Assembly (NCBI GenBank): GCA_021736505.1
Contig: JAIPFU010000114.1
Location: 1 to 5,560, forward strand
Reading direction: 5' to 3'
DNA: 5,560 bases
DNA from: Spirochaetia bacterium
GTDB lineage: Bacteria > Spirochaetota > Spirochaetia > PWKH01
Shown: in pieces, positions 5,447-5,560 of the stretch
How the letters are laid out: every line of letters starts with the position of its first letter
Numbering within the stretch: position 1 is the stretch's first letter
Position numbers and translations under genes: made by a program
The notes under the pieces: model-generated
Told to the model about the DNA's origin: nothing
The model's input: only the letters and a program-made list of their open reading frames with translations
Databases searched by the model: none

Positions 5447-5475
5447 TTGATATTGGGGAAAAGAATTTGTATTTT
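5447..5475 (+). promoter_or_regulatory. Candidate sigma70-type promoter for the right-edge gene
   Basis: TTGATA at 5447-5452 (five of six to TTGACA) is separated by 17 bases from TATTTT at 5470-5475 (four of six to TATAAT). The surrounding 5290-5552 is non-coding and strongly AT-rich. A start near 5482 would give a leader of about 70 bases before the ATG at 5553. AT-richness makes chance hexamers common, so this is only a reasonable candidate. The rest of the 263-base gap shows a weak GCAG/CTGC inverted repeat at 5403-5416 and nothing else I can name. Confidence 0.4.
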
Positions 5476-5552
5476 ACTTATGAGCAGATCAAATTGCCTT
5501 TTATTAAACAATACATATATTTTAAATTCGATAAGAAGAGAGGTTGAAAAAG

Positions 5553-5560
5553 ATGGCTAA
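5553..5560 (+). CDS. Start of a further gene, truncated by window edge
   Basis: ATG GCT AA.. at the right edge is preceded by AGAGAGG (5537-5543) with nine bases of spacing, a usable Shine-Dalgarno, and by a long AT-rich leader. Only Met-Ala and a third residue that must be Lys or Asn are visible, so the product cannot be named. Same strand as birA and the HD gene, but the 263-base gap and the candidate promoter suggest an independent transcript. Confidence 0.55.

Overview
This looks like a bacterial chromosomal segment. Five genes can be read with confidence: a 5'-truncated sulfatase, glucose-6-phosphate isomerase (pgi), an arginine repressor (argR), a biotin-protein ligase (birA) and a small HD-domain phosphohydrolase. 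The first two codons of a further gene lie at the right edge. The style of the BirA (an N-terminal 'NPF..PV' lead-in before the biotin-binding motif, no DNA-binding domain), an E. coli-length Pgi and an ArgR without visible arginine-biosynthesis neighbours would fit a free-living member of the Spirochaetota. That placement is recalled family resemblance, not proof; a Firmicutes-like or other lineage is possible.

Layout: the sulfatase (2-907, +) converges on pgi (944-2581, -) with only 36 bases between the stop codons. Upstream of pgi, on its 5' side, is a low-complexity block. It holds two tandem copies of a 20-mer (2605-2644), then an array of 4-base NAAC words organised as 8-base CAACGAAC units (about 2671-2821, eight perfect copies at 2681-2744). 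Next comes argR (2917-3387, -). The argR/birA divergent intergenic region (3388-3527) carries two near-palindromes whose centres are 21 bases apart, the geometry of a classical pair of ARG boxes. It also has a small hairpin and a very strong Shine-Dalgarno that opens a six-codon leader ORF overlapping the birA start. birA (3528-4583, +) is followed 124 bases later by the HD gene (4708-5289, +). An AT-rich 263-base leader then precedes the next gene, which starts at 5553.

Functionally these are mostly housekeeping genes: central carbon metabolism (pgi), arginine-responsive control (argR), biotin attachment to carboxylases (birA), a metal-dependent HD enzyme of unknown substrate, and sulfate-ester hydrolysis. 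No phage, transposase, CRISPR, toxin or defence gene is visible. The sulfatase is clearly more AT-rich than pgi (38% GC in 121-180 against 62% in 1621-1680, counted by eye), so it may have a different history.

The parts that deserve attention are regulatory or repetitive: the ARG-box pair, the slippage-prone array in front of pgi with all three reading frames open on the pgi strand, the birA leader, and an expanding 12-base repeat inside birA. I see no convincing evidence of a wholly new system.
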